A DNA stretch of 64,000 nt from Fervidobacterium_A thailandense (GTDB taxonomy: Bacteria; Thermotogota; Thermotogae; Thermotogales; Fervidobacteriaceae). The translations under genes and the position numbers were made by a program. Below, piece after piece: positions 8,724-17,760 of the stretch. The stretch's first letter is position 1; each line of letters opens with the position of its first letter. Location: NCBI RefSeq assembly GCF_041505935.1, contig NZ_CP140110.1; one strand, written 5' to 3'. The notes under the pieces are model-generated. The model saw nothing but the letters and a program-made list of their open reading frames with translations, had not been told where the DNA came from and made no database searches.

Positions 8724-10247
8724 TCACCATGCGTTAACTTCGTCAACACTTGCTAACCTGAATTGTAAAGCCTCGGCAAGTGCGGCGAGGTCCACGTACT
8801 CTGTGCCGTTCAAATCGGCCACCGTTCTGGCAACCTTTATGACCTTGTCTATCGACCTACCAGAGAGTTTGTGCTTGGATGCGTAAGATTTCAACAACTC
8901 TTCGGCTTCCGGTGTAAGTGTAACATACTTTTCGATCATTTTGTGTGTCAAGTGTGCGTTCAATTTTACTTTTTCCGATGCGTACCGTCTCTTTTGTACT
9001 TCGCGAGCTCTGAGCACACGTTCCCTTATTTGCGTGCTACTTTCCCCGTAACTTTTGGCACGCATCTCCTCGAAGCTTATCCGTGGCACGTGGATTTGGA
9101 TGTCGATTCTGTCGAGTATCGGTCCGGAGATGTTCTTCCAGTACCTTCTAATTTCCAGTGGGGAACATTTGCACGATACTTCCTTGTCCCCGTAATACCC
9201 GCACGGACATGGGTTCATAGCGGCGATCAATTGGAACTTGGCGGGGAAGACGTACGAACCTTTCGCGCGACTGACCGTTACAACACCTTCCTCCAAAGGT
9301 TCACGTAATGCTTCGAGAACGTCACTGCGAAACTCTGGAAGTTCGTCAAGAAACAGAACACCGTTGTGAGCCAATGTGATTTCACCTGGCTTAACGCTGC
9401 TCCCACCACCGATGATGGCAACCGCACTGGCCGAGTGGTGGGGATTCCTGAAAGGACGCTTTCTTACAAGTTGATCATTGAGCAATCCCACCGCGCTGTA
9501 AATCTTCGACGTTTCGATAATCTCTTGCTCGTCCATCTCCGGAAGAATCGTTGGAAAACGTTTTGCGAACATCGTTTTACCAGTACCCGGTGGACCAACC
9601 ATTATCACGTTGTGACCACCAGCTGCGGCGATTTCGAGTGCCCTCTTCGGTAAAGCGTGGCCCTTGATGTCGCTAAAATCTACGTCTTCTTCGGAGGTAC
9701 TTTCAACCACTTCTTCACCCGGTTTTAAAGCTGGTGGAGTATACGTACCAGTACGAAGGGAGTGGACGGCTTCGTTTAAAGACCGGAACGCTTTAAACTT
9801 AGCCTGTGTGGCCGAAGCTTCTCTAAGGTTCTCGAACGGGATTATAAATTCCCTATCGTCACTACAGAATTCCAGAAGTATCGGTAATACACCACGAACT
9901 TTACGCACCGTACCATCGAGTCCAAGCTCCCCGATGACAACGCCGTCGAATTTCGGTATGCTCTTCTGGGCTCCAAGTATCGCCAAGGCTATGGCAAGGT
10001 CAAGAAACGTACCTTCTTTCTTCACATCACTCGGTGCAAGGTTGACGGTAATCAGTCCGTCGGGCATAACTATTCCCGAGTTTTTAAAAGCGCTAAGTAT
10101 GCGTTGTTTGCTCTCTTTAACCGCAGCATCCGGTAACCCGACGATGTTGATATCCCTGCGAACACTCCTCGTGTTAATATCGACCTCAACAACAACAAGC
10201 AGGGGTTTCAAACCAACCAGCACGGCGGAGTTAAGGCGAAAGAACAT
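8724..10247 (-). CDS. comM: YifB/ComM-family Mg-chelatase-like AAA+ ATPase
   Basis: 507 residues. The N-terminal ChlI-like domain (residues 1-~165) opens with the family's VEVDINTRSVRRDINIVGLPD region; the AAA+ core has Walker A GPPGTGKTMFAKRF near 218 and Walker B GVLFLDELPEF near 293. CPCGYYGD and CKCSPLEIRRY, typical of the family, follow. ComM is a hexameric branch-migration helicase that helps integrate foreign DNA during transformation. The divergent DprA-like and ComF-like genes at 33-35.6 kb are not its operon partners. Confidence 0.93.
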   Translation of the reverse strand: MFFRLNSAVLVGLKPLLVVVEVDINTRSVRRDINIVGLPDAAVKESKQRILSAFKNSGIVMPDGLITVNLAPSDVKKEGTFLDLAIALAILGAQKSIPKFDGVVIGELGLDGTVRKVRGVLPILLEFCSDDREFIIPFENLREASATQAKFKAFRSLNEAVHSLRTGTYTPPALKPGEEVVESTSEEDVDFSDIKGHALPKRALEIAAAGGHNVIMVGPPGTGKTMFAKRFPTILPEMDEQEIIETSKIYSAVGLLNDQLVRKRPFRNPHHSASAVAIIGGGSSVKPGEITLAHNGVLFLDELPEFRSDVLEALREPLEEGVVTVSRAKGSYVFPAKFQLIAAMNPCPCGYYGDKEVSCKCSPLEIRRYWKNISGPILDRIDIQIHVPRISFEEMRAKSYGESSTQIRERVLRAREVQKRRYASEKVKLNAHLTHKMIEKYVTLTPEAEELLKSYASKHKLSGRSIDKVIKVARTVADLNGTEYVDLAALAEALQFRLASVDEVNAW

Positions 10248-10284
10248 CTCCCTATCCCCCCAGCGGATGTTATTTAGCCGAACT

Positions 10285-10863
10285 TCAGGTCTCTGAAAGT
10301 TTTAATAATCGTTTTGCTGCTTCGTGGGCAATTCGTGCCGTTAGCCCCCAAATAACGTGTTCGCCGTAAAAGAAAAACATCACCCTGTAATAGCCGCGTT
10401 TCCAAGGATAATTCCGGCCTCCGGGGAGAAATCCGTAAGGAAAATCATCACCCGGTTGTAGCACCACGTCCACCTGTGAAACATGATGTGGTTTTAGAAA
10501 TAAATCAACCGGTGCATAAAAAACTTTATCGACTTCCACTGGATTGATGTTCACCTTCGTATCGCCGAGCTGGAAGACGTAGGGAAAGATGACGTAGTTG
10601 AACGGGGTTACAAGTGGCTCGAGTTCGAACAAAAGACTGACATCTGCTATTCCGAGTTCCTCTTCCAGCTCACGTCGGGCTGTCAAGCAAGGTTCTTCCC
10701 CTGCTTCGATCCGGCCACCGGGAAAAGAGACCTCCCCCGGCTGTTTCACGTAAGAGGATCGAACTTCGAACGCGAACTGGTTTTCAAAAACGGGCACGGC
10801 GACTGCAAAGTACTCGAATTCACCCATCAGTTTGCAGTTCCAATCCATCGTTGTTCGCACCAT
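10285..10863 (-). CDS. NUDIX hydrolase, CoA pyrophosphatase-like
   Basis: 192 residues with a complete Nudix box, GGRIEAGEEPCLTARRELEE followed by ELGI, near residues 52-75. Directly before it, the PGEVSFPGG stretch is characteristic of the UPF0035/NudL group that hydrolyses coenzyme A and related diphosphates. The C-terminal part (WKRGYYRVMFFFYGEHVIWGLTAR) also matches that group. Cytosolic. 31 nt downstream of the PQQ-repeat gene and 37 nt upstream of comM, so part of the same leftward run. Confidence 0.88.
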   Translation of the reverse strand: MVRTTMDWNCKLMGEFEYFAVAVPVFENQFAFEVRSSYVKQPGEVSFPGGRIEAGEEPCLTARRELEEELGIADVSLLFELEPLVTPFNYVIFPYVFQLGDTKVNINPVEVDKVFYAPVDLFLKPHHVSQVDVVLQPGDDFPYGFLPGGRNYPWKRGYYRVMFFFYGEHVIWGLTARIAHEAAKRLLKLSET

Positions 10864-10894
10864 CGTTCTTCAGGAGATTCCTCGGACGATAAAA

Positions 10895-12811
10895 CTAACG
10901 AAGCGCGGCGTTCCAGTTCAAGGCATTACCGTATATGCTGTTCCACAATCCGCTGGGCTCGTCAGCAACGTAGTAGCAGCTGACATCCGAGCCAAAAACG
11001 AAGAGGTAACCATCACTCACACTTATGTACTTTGCCTTTGCAACGGTATCGGTGAAGAGGATCTTTTTCGACGAACGGTCGATCACGTAAAGCTTTCCCG
11101 ATGAGGTAAGTACGTAAATATTCTTCCTACCTAAAACAGCATCCTGGACTTCCTCAGAAAATGAGAGAAAAGTTACTTTGTCGCGCTGGATGATTGTCTC
11201 TTTTTCCATGGGAATTACTCTGTAAATCGTTCCGTACTCGTCAACAAGGTTGAATCCCAGAAGGGCACCAGGTTGTGGATTTTCGGAGATGACCGGCAGA
11301 TTCCTGATTTTCCCGACATGGCTACTGACTGTTTTCTCGCGCCAGAGGTTTCCAAGCCCATCCACGACGAAAACTTTCCCGGAGACGGAAATCGACGGAG
11401 GAATCACCGGTAGACTCGCCGTTTTATAAGTCGATACTATCGTTGCGCTTGTTGTGTTATCCCTGATTATGTACACGGTGCCGTTATCTGTTACAACGTA
11501 CAAATTGTAACCATCCCAAGCAGCCCCATTGGAGATGTCACCGTCAAGTTTTAGCTTCCACTTCAATTTACCATCGTCATCGAGGGCGTACACCGTATCG
11601 TCCCAGCAAACCACGTAAATATGCTTGCCGACCGTCACATGACCGACGACAACAAAATTAGTTTTAAAGTTCCACAAAATTCGTCCGGAATTTATCGCGA
11701 AAACGTTTCCCCTGAGTGTTGCCACGTACGCGGTGTCCCCTTTAACGGCAGGCTTTCCGAGTATCTCGTCATTTAAATTAACCCGCCAAACAAGTTCGTA
11801 AAGCTTCGGAGTCTTTGAAACAGGTTGCCGTTCTTCTGGTTTAACGACCTCCTGGGTAATTTCCTTGGTTTGTTCTTGGGGCTTAGTCTGCTCCTGCTGG
11901 GTTTGTGTTGTTTGCGCTGGTCGAGTCGGCATTGTAACCGTACCTTGGGTTACGCTCTGTGCGCCTTGGGATTGTTGTTGCCTCGGCTGATCAGTCCCGG
12001 TCGTTGTTGTACCTTGAGCCAGAAACTCGGGTTGGACGGTGGTTGGGAGTACGTAGCGAACATTGTAATTGAGTGTTCGTTGCGTAAGATCGGGCCCTAT
12101 CACGGTGTTGCCAGAGTACAGATTCGTACCATCAGAGAAGAGCGGGCCACGATAAGGAAACGTAACACTCAGTTTCGATGCTCCCTTATAAATGTGGATC
12201 CTGCTTCCGTCACTGAACGCATGATAACCGGAAAAGTAGGCGTAGTCTTCATAAGCAGGATAAAATCTTTCAAGCTTCACATATCTTGGATTTGAAATGT
12301 TGAAAAGCTGCGTTTGGGTTGTAAAAACCGCGAGAAAATCGGCACTCACTTTTATTGACTCGGCGGGTGTGAATATGGACCAAATAACGCTGCTGTCTTG
12401 GTAACAAACTACTTGCCCGCCGTCTATGCCTATCACGTAATCGTTTCGAACGGAGATACTTCTCATCGTCGGAGAAATTGTGCTGAGGGCGATGGCCCTA
12501 CCGTTTTGGATCTTGTATACTTTATTCCCGGCAAGAACGTGACTTGGACCAACTTGAACCGCGCCTTTTATGTCGATTTTTACGCGGTCGTCGACGGAGA
12601 ATATTCCATCGGCGGTTATGTAGTAAATGGTCGTACCATCGTAGAGTACACCCCTGAAGTTCCCACTCTTCAAGGTCTTGCCGTCGACCGTTATTATGTT
12701 ATCGTTGGTTAGAATCACCATTCCACTTGAAACTGCTGGTGTAGTCAAAAGAAGTAAGGCTAATGATATGCAAACAAAGATTTTAAAGTGCGAGCGTGGG
12801 TATTCAAACAC
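10895..12811 (-). CDS. Exported PQQ-like beta-propeller protein
   Basis: About 638 residues from GTG at 12811 (AAGGGGA seven nt upstream), with a signal peptide (FKIFVCISLALLLLTTPAVS). A first beta-rich region up to ~260, a Gln/Thr/Pro-rich linker near 270-330 (QPRQQQSQGAQ, QTTQTQQEQTKPQEQ), and a second region with PQQ/WD-type blades such as GDTAYVATLRGNVFAINSGR and HIYVVCWDDTVYALDDDGKL. It resembles outer-membrane assembly factor BamB in repeat type but is larger and split by the linker. Function unknown; a surface or periplasmic scaffold is plausible. Confidence 0.8.
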   Translation of the reverse strand: MFEYPRSHFKIFVCISLALLLLTTPAVSSGMVILTNDNIITVDGKTLKSGNFRGVLYDGTTIYYITADGIFSVDDRVKIDIKGAVQVGPSHVLAGNKVYKIQNGRAIALSTISPTMRSISVRNDYVIGIDGGQVVCYQDSSVIWSIFTPAESIKVSADFLAVFTTQTQLFNISNPRYVKLERFYPAYEDYAYFSGYHAFSDGSRIHIYKGASKLSVTFPYRGPLFSDGTNLYSGNTVIGPDLTQRTLNYNVRYVLPTTVQPEFLAQGTTTTGTDQPRQQQSQGAQSVTQGTVTMPTRPAQTTQTQQEQTKPQEQTKEITQEVVKPEERQPVSKTPKLYELVWRVNLNDEILGKPAVKGDTAYVATLRGNVFAINSGRILWNFKTNFVVVGHVTVGKHIYVVCWDDTVYALDDDGKLKWKLKLDGDISNGAAWDGYNLYVVTDNGTVYIIRDNTTSATIVSTYKTASLPVIPPSISVSGKVFVVDGLGNLWREKTVSSHVGKIRNLPVISENPQPGALLGFNLVDEYGTIYRVIPMEKETIIQRDKVTFLSFSEEVQDAVLGRKNIYVLTSSGKLYVIDRSSKKILFTDTVAKAKYISVSDGYLFVFGSDVSCYYVADEPSGLWNSIYGNALNWNAALR

Positions 12812-12842
12812 AACGGATTCCCCTTTCACAAAGTATTGTAGA

Positions 12843-14036
12843 TCACAAATGAGAAATCTGGAGAATCAGGAACTTCAAGTACATCGTTTCAAGGATGTTG
12901 TATATTTGCGGGTGGTCGAGAGGTTGTCCTCCGCGATGTAGAATTCTCATAACCACACGCGCGTCTGTTCCTGCGTCGACTAATATGTTTTCGAACTCTT
13001 GTTGTGAGATTACCTGTGTGCACGAGGATGTCGCCAGTATCCCGTCGTTTCTGAGCAATTTCATGCTACGGTAGTTTATCTCCTTGTAGCCCTTGTAAGC
13101 CGATTCTCTGTTTGCGGCACTCTTGGCAAAAGACGGGGGATCAAGAACGATTAAATCGAAGAGCTTCGATTCGCCGTAGAGTTTCTTCAAAAAGTCGAAC
13201 GCGTTAGCCACTACAAAATCGCAATTTGTGAAACCGTTGAGTTTGGCAACCTCGCGCGCGACCGCCAGGGCACGTTCAGAATAGTCAACGAACGTTACAT
13301 GCTTAGCACCGTGTTTGAGCAGATGCATACCGAAATTTCCTGTATAGGAGAAGCAATCGAGACAAACGCGCCCGTGGGCAAACTGCGATAACATTTTTGC
13401 ATTCTCCCGTTGATCGAGGAAGGCTCCCGTCTTCTGACCTTTGAGATCGGCGAGAAATTTTATACCATTTACTTCGTATGGAATCAGTTCTGGACCGCTA
13501 CCGTAGATCCAGTACTTTTGTTCCTCCAAACCTTCCTTCTGTATCGATGAACCTTCCATTATTACAAAAACACCTGATGGGTTCAACGTTTCGAGTAAAG
13601 CGGGAAGAATACTTTCAAGTCGTTTGTAAATACCCAAGGTGTTCACTTGAAGCACGAGGTAGTCTGAAAACTTATCGACGATTAAACCCGGTACACCATC
13701 CGCTTCTCCAAAAAGAACCCTAAAAGCGTTCTCCTTTACAAGTTGATACCTGTTTTTTAACGCTTCGATTACCCTGCGCTTCCAAAAGTTCGTGTCTATT
13801 TCTTCGGGCTTTCTCGTCAAGAGTCTGATTGTAATCTTCGAGAGCCTGTTTATGTAACCGCGTCCGATGAACTGTCCTGCGAAGGTGAAGACATCAACCA
13901 AACTTCCATCCTCCAGATCTCCCTCGATCCTTTCGATCTCGTTATCGTAAATCCAAGGGTGCCCGTTGAGAACTCGGCGCTTGATGTCTTTTTTTAAAAC
14001 AACGCGTGAGAGCCTATCGCGGTTTCCACCCATCAC
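12843..14036 (-). CDS. rlmI: Class I SAM-dependent rRNA methyltransferase (RlmI-like)
   Basis: 397 residues. N-terminal PUA domain (RVLNGHPWIYDNEIERIEG), then the RlmI central motif GQKTGAFLDQRENAK near 205-219, SAM-binding loop CLDCFSYTGNFGMHLLKHGA, and catalytic DPPSFAKS near 302. The family makes 5-methylcytosine in 23S rRNA (C1962 in E. coli). The first codon may be GTG (14036) or the ATG three nt later, both after AGAGGTGA. First gene of the leftward run; a possible -10 (TATAAT at 14080-14085, minus) lies upstream. The exact target base is inferred. Confidence 0.88.
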   Translation of the reverse strand: MMGGNRDRLSRVVLKKDIKRRVLNGHPWIYDNEIERIEGDLEDGSLVDVFTFAGQFIGRGYINRLSKITIRLLTRKPEEIDTNFWKRRVIEALKNRYQLVKENAFRVLFGEADGVPGLIVDKFSDYLVLQVNTLGIYKRLESILPALLETLNPSGVFVIMEGSSIQKEGLEEQKYWIYGSGPELIPYEVNGIKFLADLKGQKTGAFLDQRENAKMLSQFAHGRVCLDCFSYTGNFGMHLLKHGAKHVTFVDYSERALAVAREVAKLNGFTNCDFVVANAFDFLKKLYGESKLFDLIVLDPPSFAKSAANRESAYKGYKEINYRSMKLLRNDGILATSSCTQVISQQEFENILVDAGTDARVVMRILHRGGQPLDHPQIYNILETMYLKFLILQISHL

Positions 14037-14079
14037 AGGATATTCACCTCTAATCCAGTTCGCGTTCTACATCGCAACA

Positions 14080-14293
14080 ATTATATCATAGTTATTTCCA
14101 CTGTAACACGGATTTGCAACAATTTCAGGCTCCGTATCGAATGTAACTGTTTTGAATGCTCAAGCATCGGCGCATAATCTCATGTTTTTATGGGTAACAA
14201 GGTAGTTTAAAAAGTTTCCAAGGGTTCCGATTTTTATCTTCGCAAAACGAACGAATTTCCGATTTCATTTCAGTTAGTCCGCAAGGATATAAT
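14080..14293. promoter_or_regulatory. Divergent promoter region (14037-14355)
   Basis: The 319-bp gap between the methyltransferase and the dehydrogenase operon. A minus-strand TATAAT at 14080-14085 would serve the leftward genes. A plus-strand TATAAT at 14288-14293 (GGATATAATTG) stands 62 nt before the operon's GTG start; its -35 is weak. No open frame or clear RNA structure was seen in the rest. Confidence 0.55.
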
Positions 14294-14355
14294 TGTTTTG
14301 AGAGGGGGCGAGTTTTCTTGAGGTTTCGATTCAAACCGAACCAGGGGGGATAACG

Positions 14356-14673
14356 GTGAGACGTGTTGAACAACACCCGATTCTGAGTATTCCAACTGTT
14401 CAGCCCGAGGACCTTGTCACTTTCGATTTCGAGGGGACAAAGTTACAAGCCCGGAAGGGTGACACGATAGCGAGTGCGTTGATCGCTAACGGAATCGATA
14501 TTTTTGGTTACACGGAACACGGTAATCCGAGAGGTTTTTTCTGCGCCATCGGAAAGTGTTCGTCTTGCCTGGTCGAGGTGGATGGGGTTCCCAATGTGAG
14601 AGCTTGTATCACGCCCGTTCGTGAGGGTATGCAAGTCAAACGGCAGGTCGGAAGGGGGCGACCGAAATGGTGA
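14356..14673 (+). CDS. [2Fe-2S] subunit of an HcnA-type dehydrogenase
   Basis: 105 residues, GTG start after AGGGGGGA. Plant-type ferredoxin fold with a clear cluster motif in CAIGKCSSCLVEVD...RAC (Cx4Cx2Cx12C) near residues 64-85. This is the small subunit seen in hydrogen-cyanide-synthase-like complexes and in bacterial dye-linked proline, sarcosine or opine dehydrogenases. It would pass electrons between the flavin subunits. It overlaps the next gene by 7 nt. Confidence 0.85.
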   Translation: MRRVEQHPILSIPTVQPEDLVTFDFEGTKLQARKGDTIASALIANGIDIFGYTEHGNPRGFFCAIGKCSSCLVEVDGVPNVRACITPVREGMQVKRQVGRGRPKW

Positions 14674-16526
14674 GCTCCAGACTAAGGAATCCCAAAGTTC
14701 TTGTTGTAGGTGCTGGACCTGCCGGATTGTGTGGTGCCATCGCCGTTGCCGAGACGTGCGGGAGCGGGGAAGATGTTTTGATCGTCGATGAAGGCATAGA
14801 ACCTGGGGGGCAACTTCCAAAGCAAACGCACAAGTTCTTTGGGCATGAGGGTTTCTATGCCTCAACACGTGGATACGAAATTGGTGAAAAACTTGTGAAA
14901 AGGGCGAAAGATCTGGGTGTTAGGTTCATGCTCCAATCTACCGTTGCGGGAATATACGAAGATAGTGTAGTTGTTTATGACAGGGTTGAAAATAAAACGC
15001 TCCAAATGAATCCCGAGTACTTACTCTTGGCAACGGGTGCATCGGAAAAGTTTCTGGCCTTCAAAAACAACACACTACCCGGAATTTACGGTGCTGGTGC
15101 CGTCCAAACGCTGATGAACCAATACAAGGTTCTTCCTGGACGTTCGTTTCTCATCGTTGGCGCGGGTAACATTGGACTCATCGTGGCTTACCAACTTTTA
15201 CAGGCTGGCGCGGATGTTAAAGCGATAGTGGAAGCTTCGAGTAAAGTTGGAGGTTACATCGTGCACGCGAATAAGATTAAGAGGATGGGTGTCCCCATAC
15301 TTTTAAATCACACGATTGTTGCGGCGTTGGGAACCGAGAGGGTAGAAGGTGCGGTCATTGCCCAAGTTGATGCGAACTTACAACCTCTAAGTGGAACCGA
15401 GCGGGAGTTAGTAGTTGACACTATATGTTTGGCAGTTGGACTTCAGCCGACGGTTGAGTTGGCAAGTCAGGCCGGTGCAAAATTGGCGTACATCCCCGAA
15501 CTTGGCGGATACGTTCCTTTACGTGATGAAGATATGAGAACTACCGTTCCAAATGTGTACGTGGCAGGTGATTTGGCAGGAATAGAAGAGGCAACAACGG
15601 CGATGATAGAGGGGTACATCGCTGGGTACAATATTGCGCAACGGCTCACCGGAATTGACCTCACAGAGAAGATTTCGAAGATGAAGCAAGAATTAATCGA
15701 ATTCAGGCGCGGTCCGTTCTCGGATAAGGTGCGAATAGGTCTATCGAAGATGGGACTGACCTTCCCTGCAGGTGGTTACCGCACCGAAATCCAAGAGGAT
15801 AACGGCCCCGTTGGGAAACTGAGAGCAGTTATTGAATGTCCGCAAGCTATTCCGTGCAATCCATGCGAAACGTCGTGTCCGAGTGGTGCGATATCGGTTG
15901 GTGGAAACATTAATGGGATACCGCACGTTGATTATAGCAAATGCACAGGTTGTGGTGTGTGCGTTATGAAGTGTCCGGGACTTGCGATCTTTATGATCCA
16001 GGAAAGGGAAGATTATAGCCTTGTTGGTATACCTTACGAAATGCTCCCAATTCCAGAAAAAGGTACCAGAGTTCAACTACTTAACAGAGAAGGGGCTCAC
16101 GTGGCTGACGGTGAAGTCGAAGGAGTAGTCATTAACCGTAGGGAGAAGACACACATTGTCTACCTTAGGGTGCCAAAAGGCTATGAAAGCGAGGTTCGTT
16201 ATTTCAGGATTACTAAAAAGGAAGATGTTTACGTTTGCAGGTGTGAGGAGATTACTGTTGAGGACGTTGAAGCAGTGATCGATTCCGGAATCACGGATTA
16301 CGAAGAACTTCGAAGAATCCTGAGAATCGGTATGGGACCGTGCGGTGGTCGAACGTGTCGAAGCGTTGTGCTTCAAATACTGTCAAAAAAGACTGGACTT
16401 CCGATAGCGGAACAAGAGCTTGGTGCACACAGACCACCAGTCGTCCCGCTACCGTTTGAAGCGATAATCAATTCGCAAGATTTGCGTGAAGAAACGCTTG
16501 AACCTTCTCGCAGGGGGGAAGAGTAA
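14667..16526 (+). CDS. HcnB-like FAD/NAD(P) oxidoreductase with ferredoxin domain
   Basis: 619 residues. FAD Rossmann motif VLVVGAGPAGLCGA near residue 9 and a second nucleotide fold SFLIVGAGNIGLIVAY near 160. An inserted bacterial-type ferredoxin unit lies near 390-440: CNPCETSC then CTGCGVCVMKCPG, ligands for [4Fe-4S]. The C-terminal BFD-like [2Fe-2S] domain has CRCEE and GPCGGRTC near 525-570. It is the large electron-transfer subunit of an amino-acid/amine dehydrogenase; the ferredoxin insert suggests delivery to ferredoxin or a membrane carrier rather than to oxygen. Overlaps both neighbours, so one tight operon. Confidence 0.88.
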   Translation: MVSSRLRNPKVLVVGAGPAGLCGAIAVAETCGSGEDVLIVDEGIEPGGQLPKQTHKFFGHEGFYASTRGYEIGEKLVKRAKDLGVRFMLQSTVAGIYEDSVVVYDRVENKTLQMNPEYLLLATGASEKFLAFKNNTLPGIYGAGAVQTLMNQYKVLPGRSFLIVGAGNIGLIVAYQLLQAGADVKAIVEASSKVGGYIVHANKIKRMGVPILLNHTIVAALGTERVEGAVIAQVDANLQPLSGTERELVVDTICLAVGLQPTVELASQAGAKLAYIPELGGYVPLRDEDMRTTVPNVYVAGDLAGIEEATTAMIEGYIAGYNIAQRLTGIDLTEKISKMKQELIEFRRGPFSDKVRIGLSKMGLTFPAGGYRTEIQEDNGPVGKLRAVIECPQAIPCNPCETSCPSGAISVGGNINGIPHVDYSKCTGCGVCVMKCPGLAIFMIQEREDYSLVGIPYEMLPIPEKGTRVQLLNREGAHVADGEVEGVVINRREKTHIVYLRVPKGYESEVRYFRITKKEDVYVCRCEEITVEDVEAVIDSGITDYEELRRILRIGMGPCGGRTCRSVVLQILSKKTGLPIAEQELGAHRPPVVPLPFEAIINSQDLREETLEPSRRGEE

Positions 16527-17686
16527 TGAGGGGTGAGATAAAACGAAATCATTACAACGTTTGCATTATCGGTGGTGGAATCACCGGTACGGCACTCGCC
16601 TACTTCCTTGCAAAGTTGGGAGAAAATTCGGTGGCGATTTTTGAGAAATCTTACCTGTCCTCCGGTTCGACTGGTAGGTGCGCCGGTGGTATACGCCAGC
16701 AGTGGTCAACCAGAAGTAACGTGAGGTTGGCAATGAGAAGTGTCAAGCTGTTTGAAAGGTATAAAGAAGATGTTGGAATGGACATAGAGTACTACCAAGG
16801 GGGTTACCTAATCCTCTCTTACGACGAATTCGAAGCGCAACAGTTCGAACAGAACGTTAAGATGCAACGTGAAGAAGGACTTGAGGTTGAGATACTCTCC
16901 CCAAGGCAAGTAAAGGAACGCTTTCCGTACGTGAATACAGAAGGACTTGTGCTGGCCACTTTTTGCCAAACCGATGGCCATGCAAACCCGCATAAAGCGG
17001 TTATCGGTTATGCGCTCGCGGCGCAGAGAATGGGAGTTGATATCTACACGCACACCGAGGTGTTAGGTGTTGATGTTCAGAACGGTTCGGTTGTCGGAGT
17101 GGAAACTTCCAGGGGATACGTTAAGTGCAATGTTGTTGTGAACGCGACTGGTCCGTGGTCTCGCGAGGTGGGGATGATGGCGGGGGTGGACCTTCCGACC
17201 GAGAGCTATCGACACCAGATATTGGTAACCGAGCCCTTGGAGAATTTCTTCCCCATGATGGCGATCAGCTTTTCGGGGAACTTTTACATGCGACAGACGA
17301 TGCACGGACAGTTCATCATGGGACAGGGGGATAAGGATGAAAAACCCGGCATAAACTATAACGTCACTTTCAAGTTCGAAAAAGAGCTTGTTGAGAAGAT
17401 GGTGAAGGTATTTCCGTTCTTGAAGAATTTAAGAGTTATAAGACATTGGAGCGGTATGTACAACATGTCACCGGATGCCCAACCGATAATTGGGCAGAGT
17501 AAAAAAGTAAAAGGCTATTACTACGCCGTTGGATACTCCGGTCATGGCTTTATGGTTGCACCGGCTGTGGCCGAGGCGTTGGCGGAGTTGATCCTGTTCG
17601 GAAAGACGCTGCACACGGATATCTCTTATTTAGACGTCGAACGGTTTAGTGGGAGGGTGATCGAACGTGAGAAGAACGTTGTATGA
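16526..17686 (+). CDS. HcnC-like FAD-dependent amino-acid/amine dehydrogenase
   Basis: 386 residues, DAO/glycine-oxidase fold. FAD motif VCIIGGGITGTALAYFLAKL near residue 11, then the SSGSTGRCAGGIRQQWS segment around the flavin and a C-terminal GYYYAVGYSGHGFMVAPAVA motif. This is the substrate-oxidising subunit: family members act on proline, sarcosine, glycine or opines. No cyanide production should be assumed. It ends 17 nt before a new promoter, so the operon is three genes. Confidence 0.88.
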   Translation: MRGEIKRNHYNVCIIGGGITGTALAYFLAKLGENSVAIFEKSYLSSGSTGRCAGGIRQQWSTRSNVRLAMRSVKLFERYKEDVGMDIEYYQGGYLILSYDEFEAQQFEQNVKMQREEGLEVEILSPRQVKERFPYVNTEGLVLATFCQTDGHANPHKAVIGYALAAQRMGVDIYTHTEVLGVDVQNGSVVGVETSRGYVKCNVVVNATGPWSREVGMMAGVDLPTESYRHQILVTEPLENFFPMMAISFSGNFYMRQTMHGQFIMGQGDKDEKPGINYNVTFKFEKELVEKMVKVFPFLKNLRVIRHWSGMYNMSPDAQPIIGQSKKVKGYYYAVGYSGHGFMVAPAVAEALAELILFGKTLHTDISYLDVERFSGRVIEREKNVV

Positions 17687-17701
17687 AATCAAACCCACAT
17701 C

Positions 17702-17710
17702 TGGTATAAT
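17702..17710 (+). promoter_or_regulatory. Extended -10 promoter of the GGDEF gene
   Basis: TGGTATAAT, an extended -10 element, about 50 nt before the chosen start. No good -35 is visible, as is common with extended -10 promoters. Confidence 0.5.
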
Positions 17711-17760
17711 TTAACTATAGACATGGCATCTTGCTGGAAGAGGGATGGAAGGATGAGAAA

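Noticed and set aside
14321..14340. tRNA T-arm-like sequence before the dehydrogenase operon
   Set aside because: Only a short GGTTT/AAACC hairpin; no acceptor, D or anticodon arm could be built around it.
14356..17686. Hydrogen cyanide synthase as the function
   Set aside because: Homology covers many amine and amino-acid dehydrogenases; nothing in the sequence points to cyanide.
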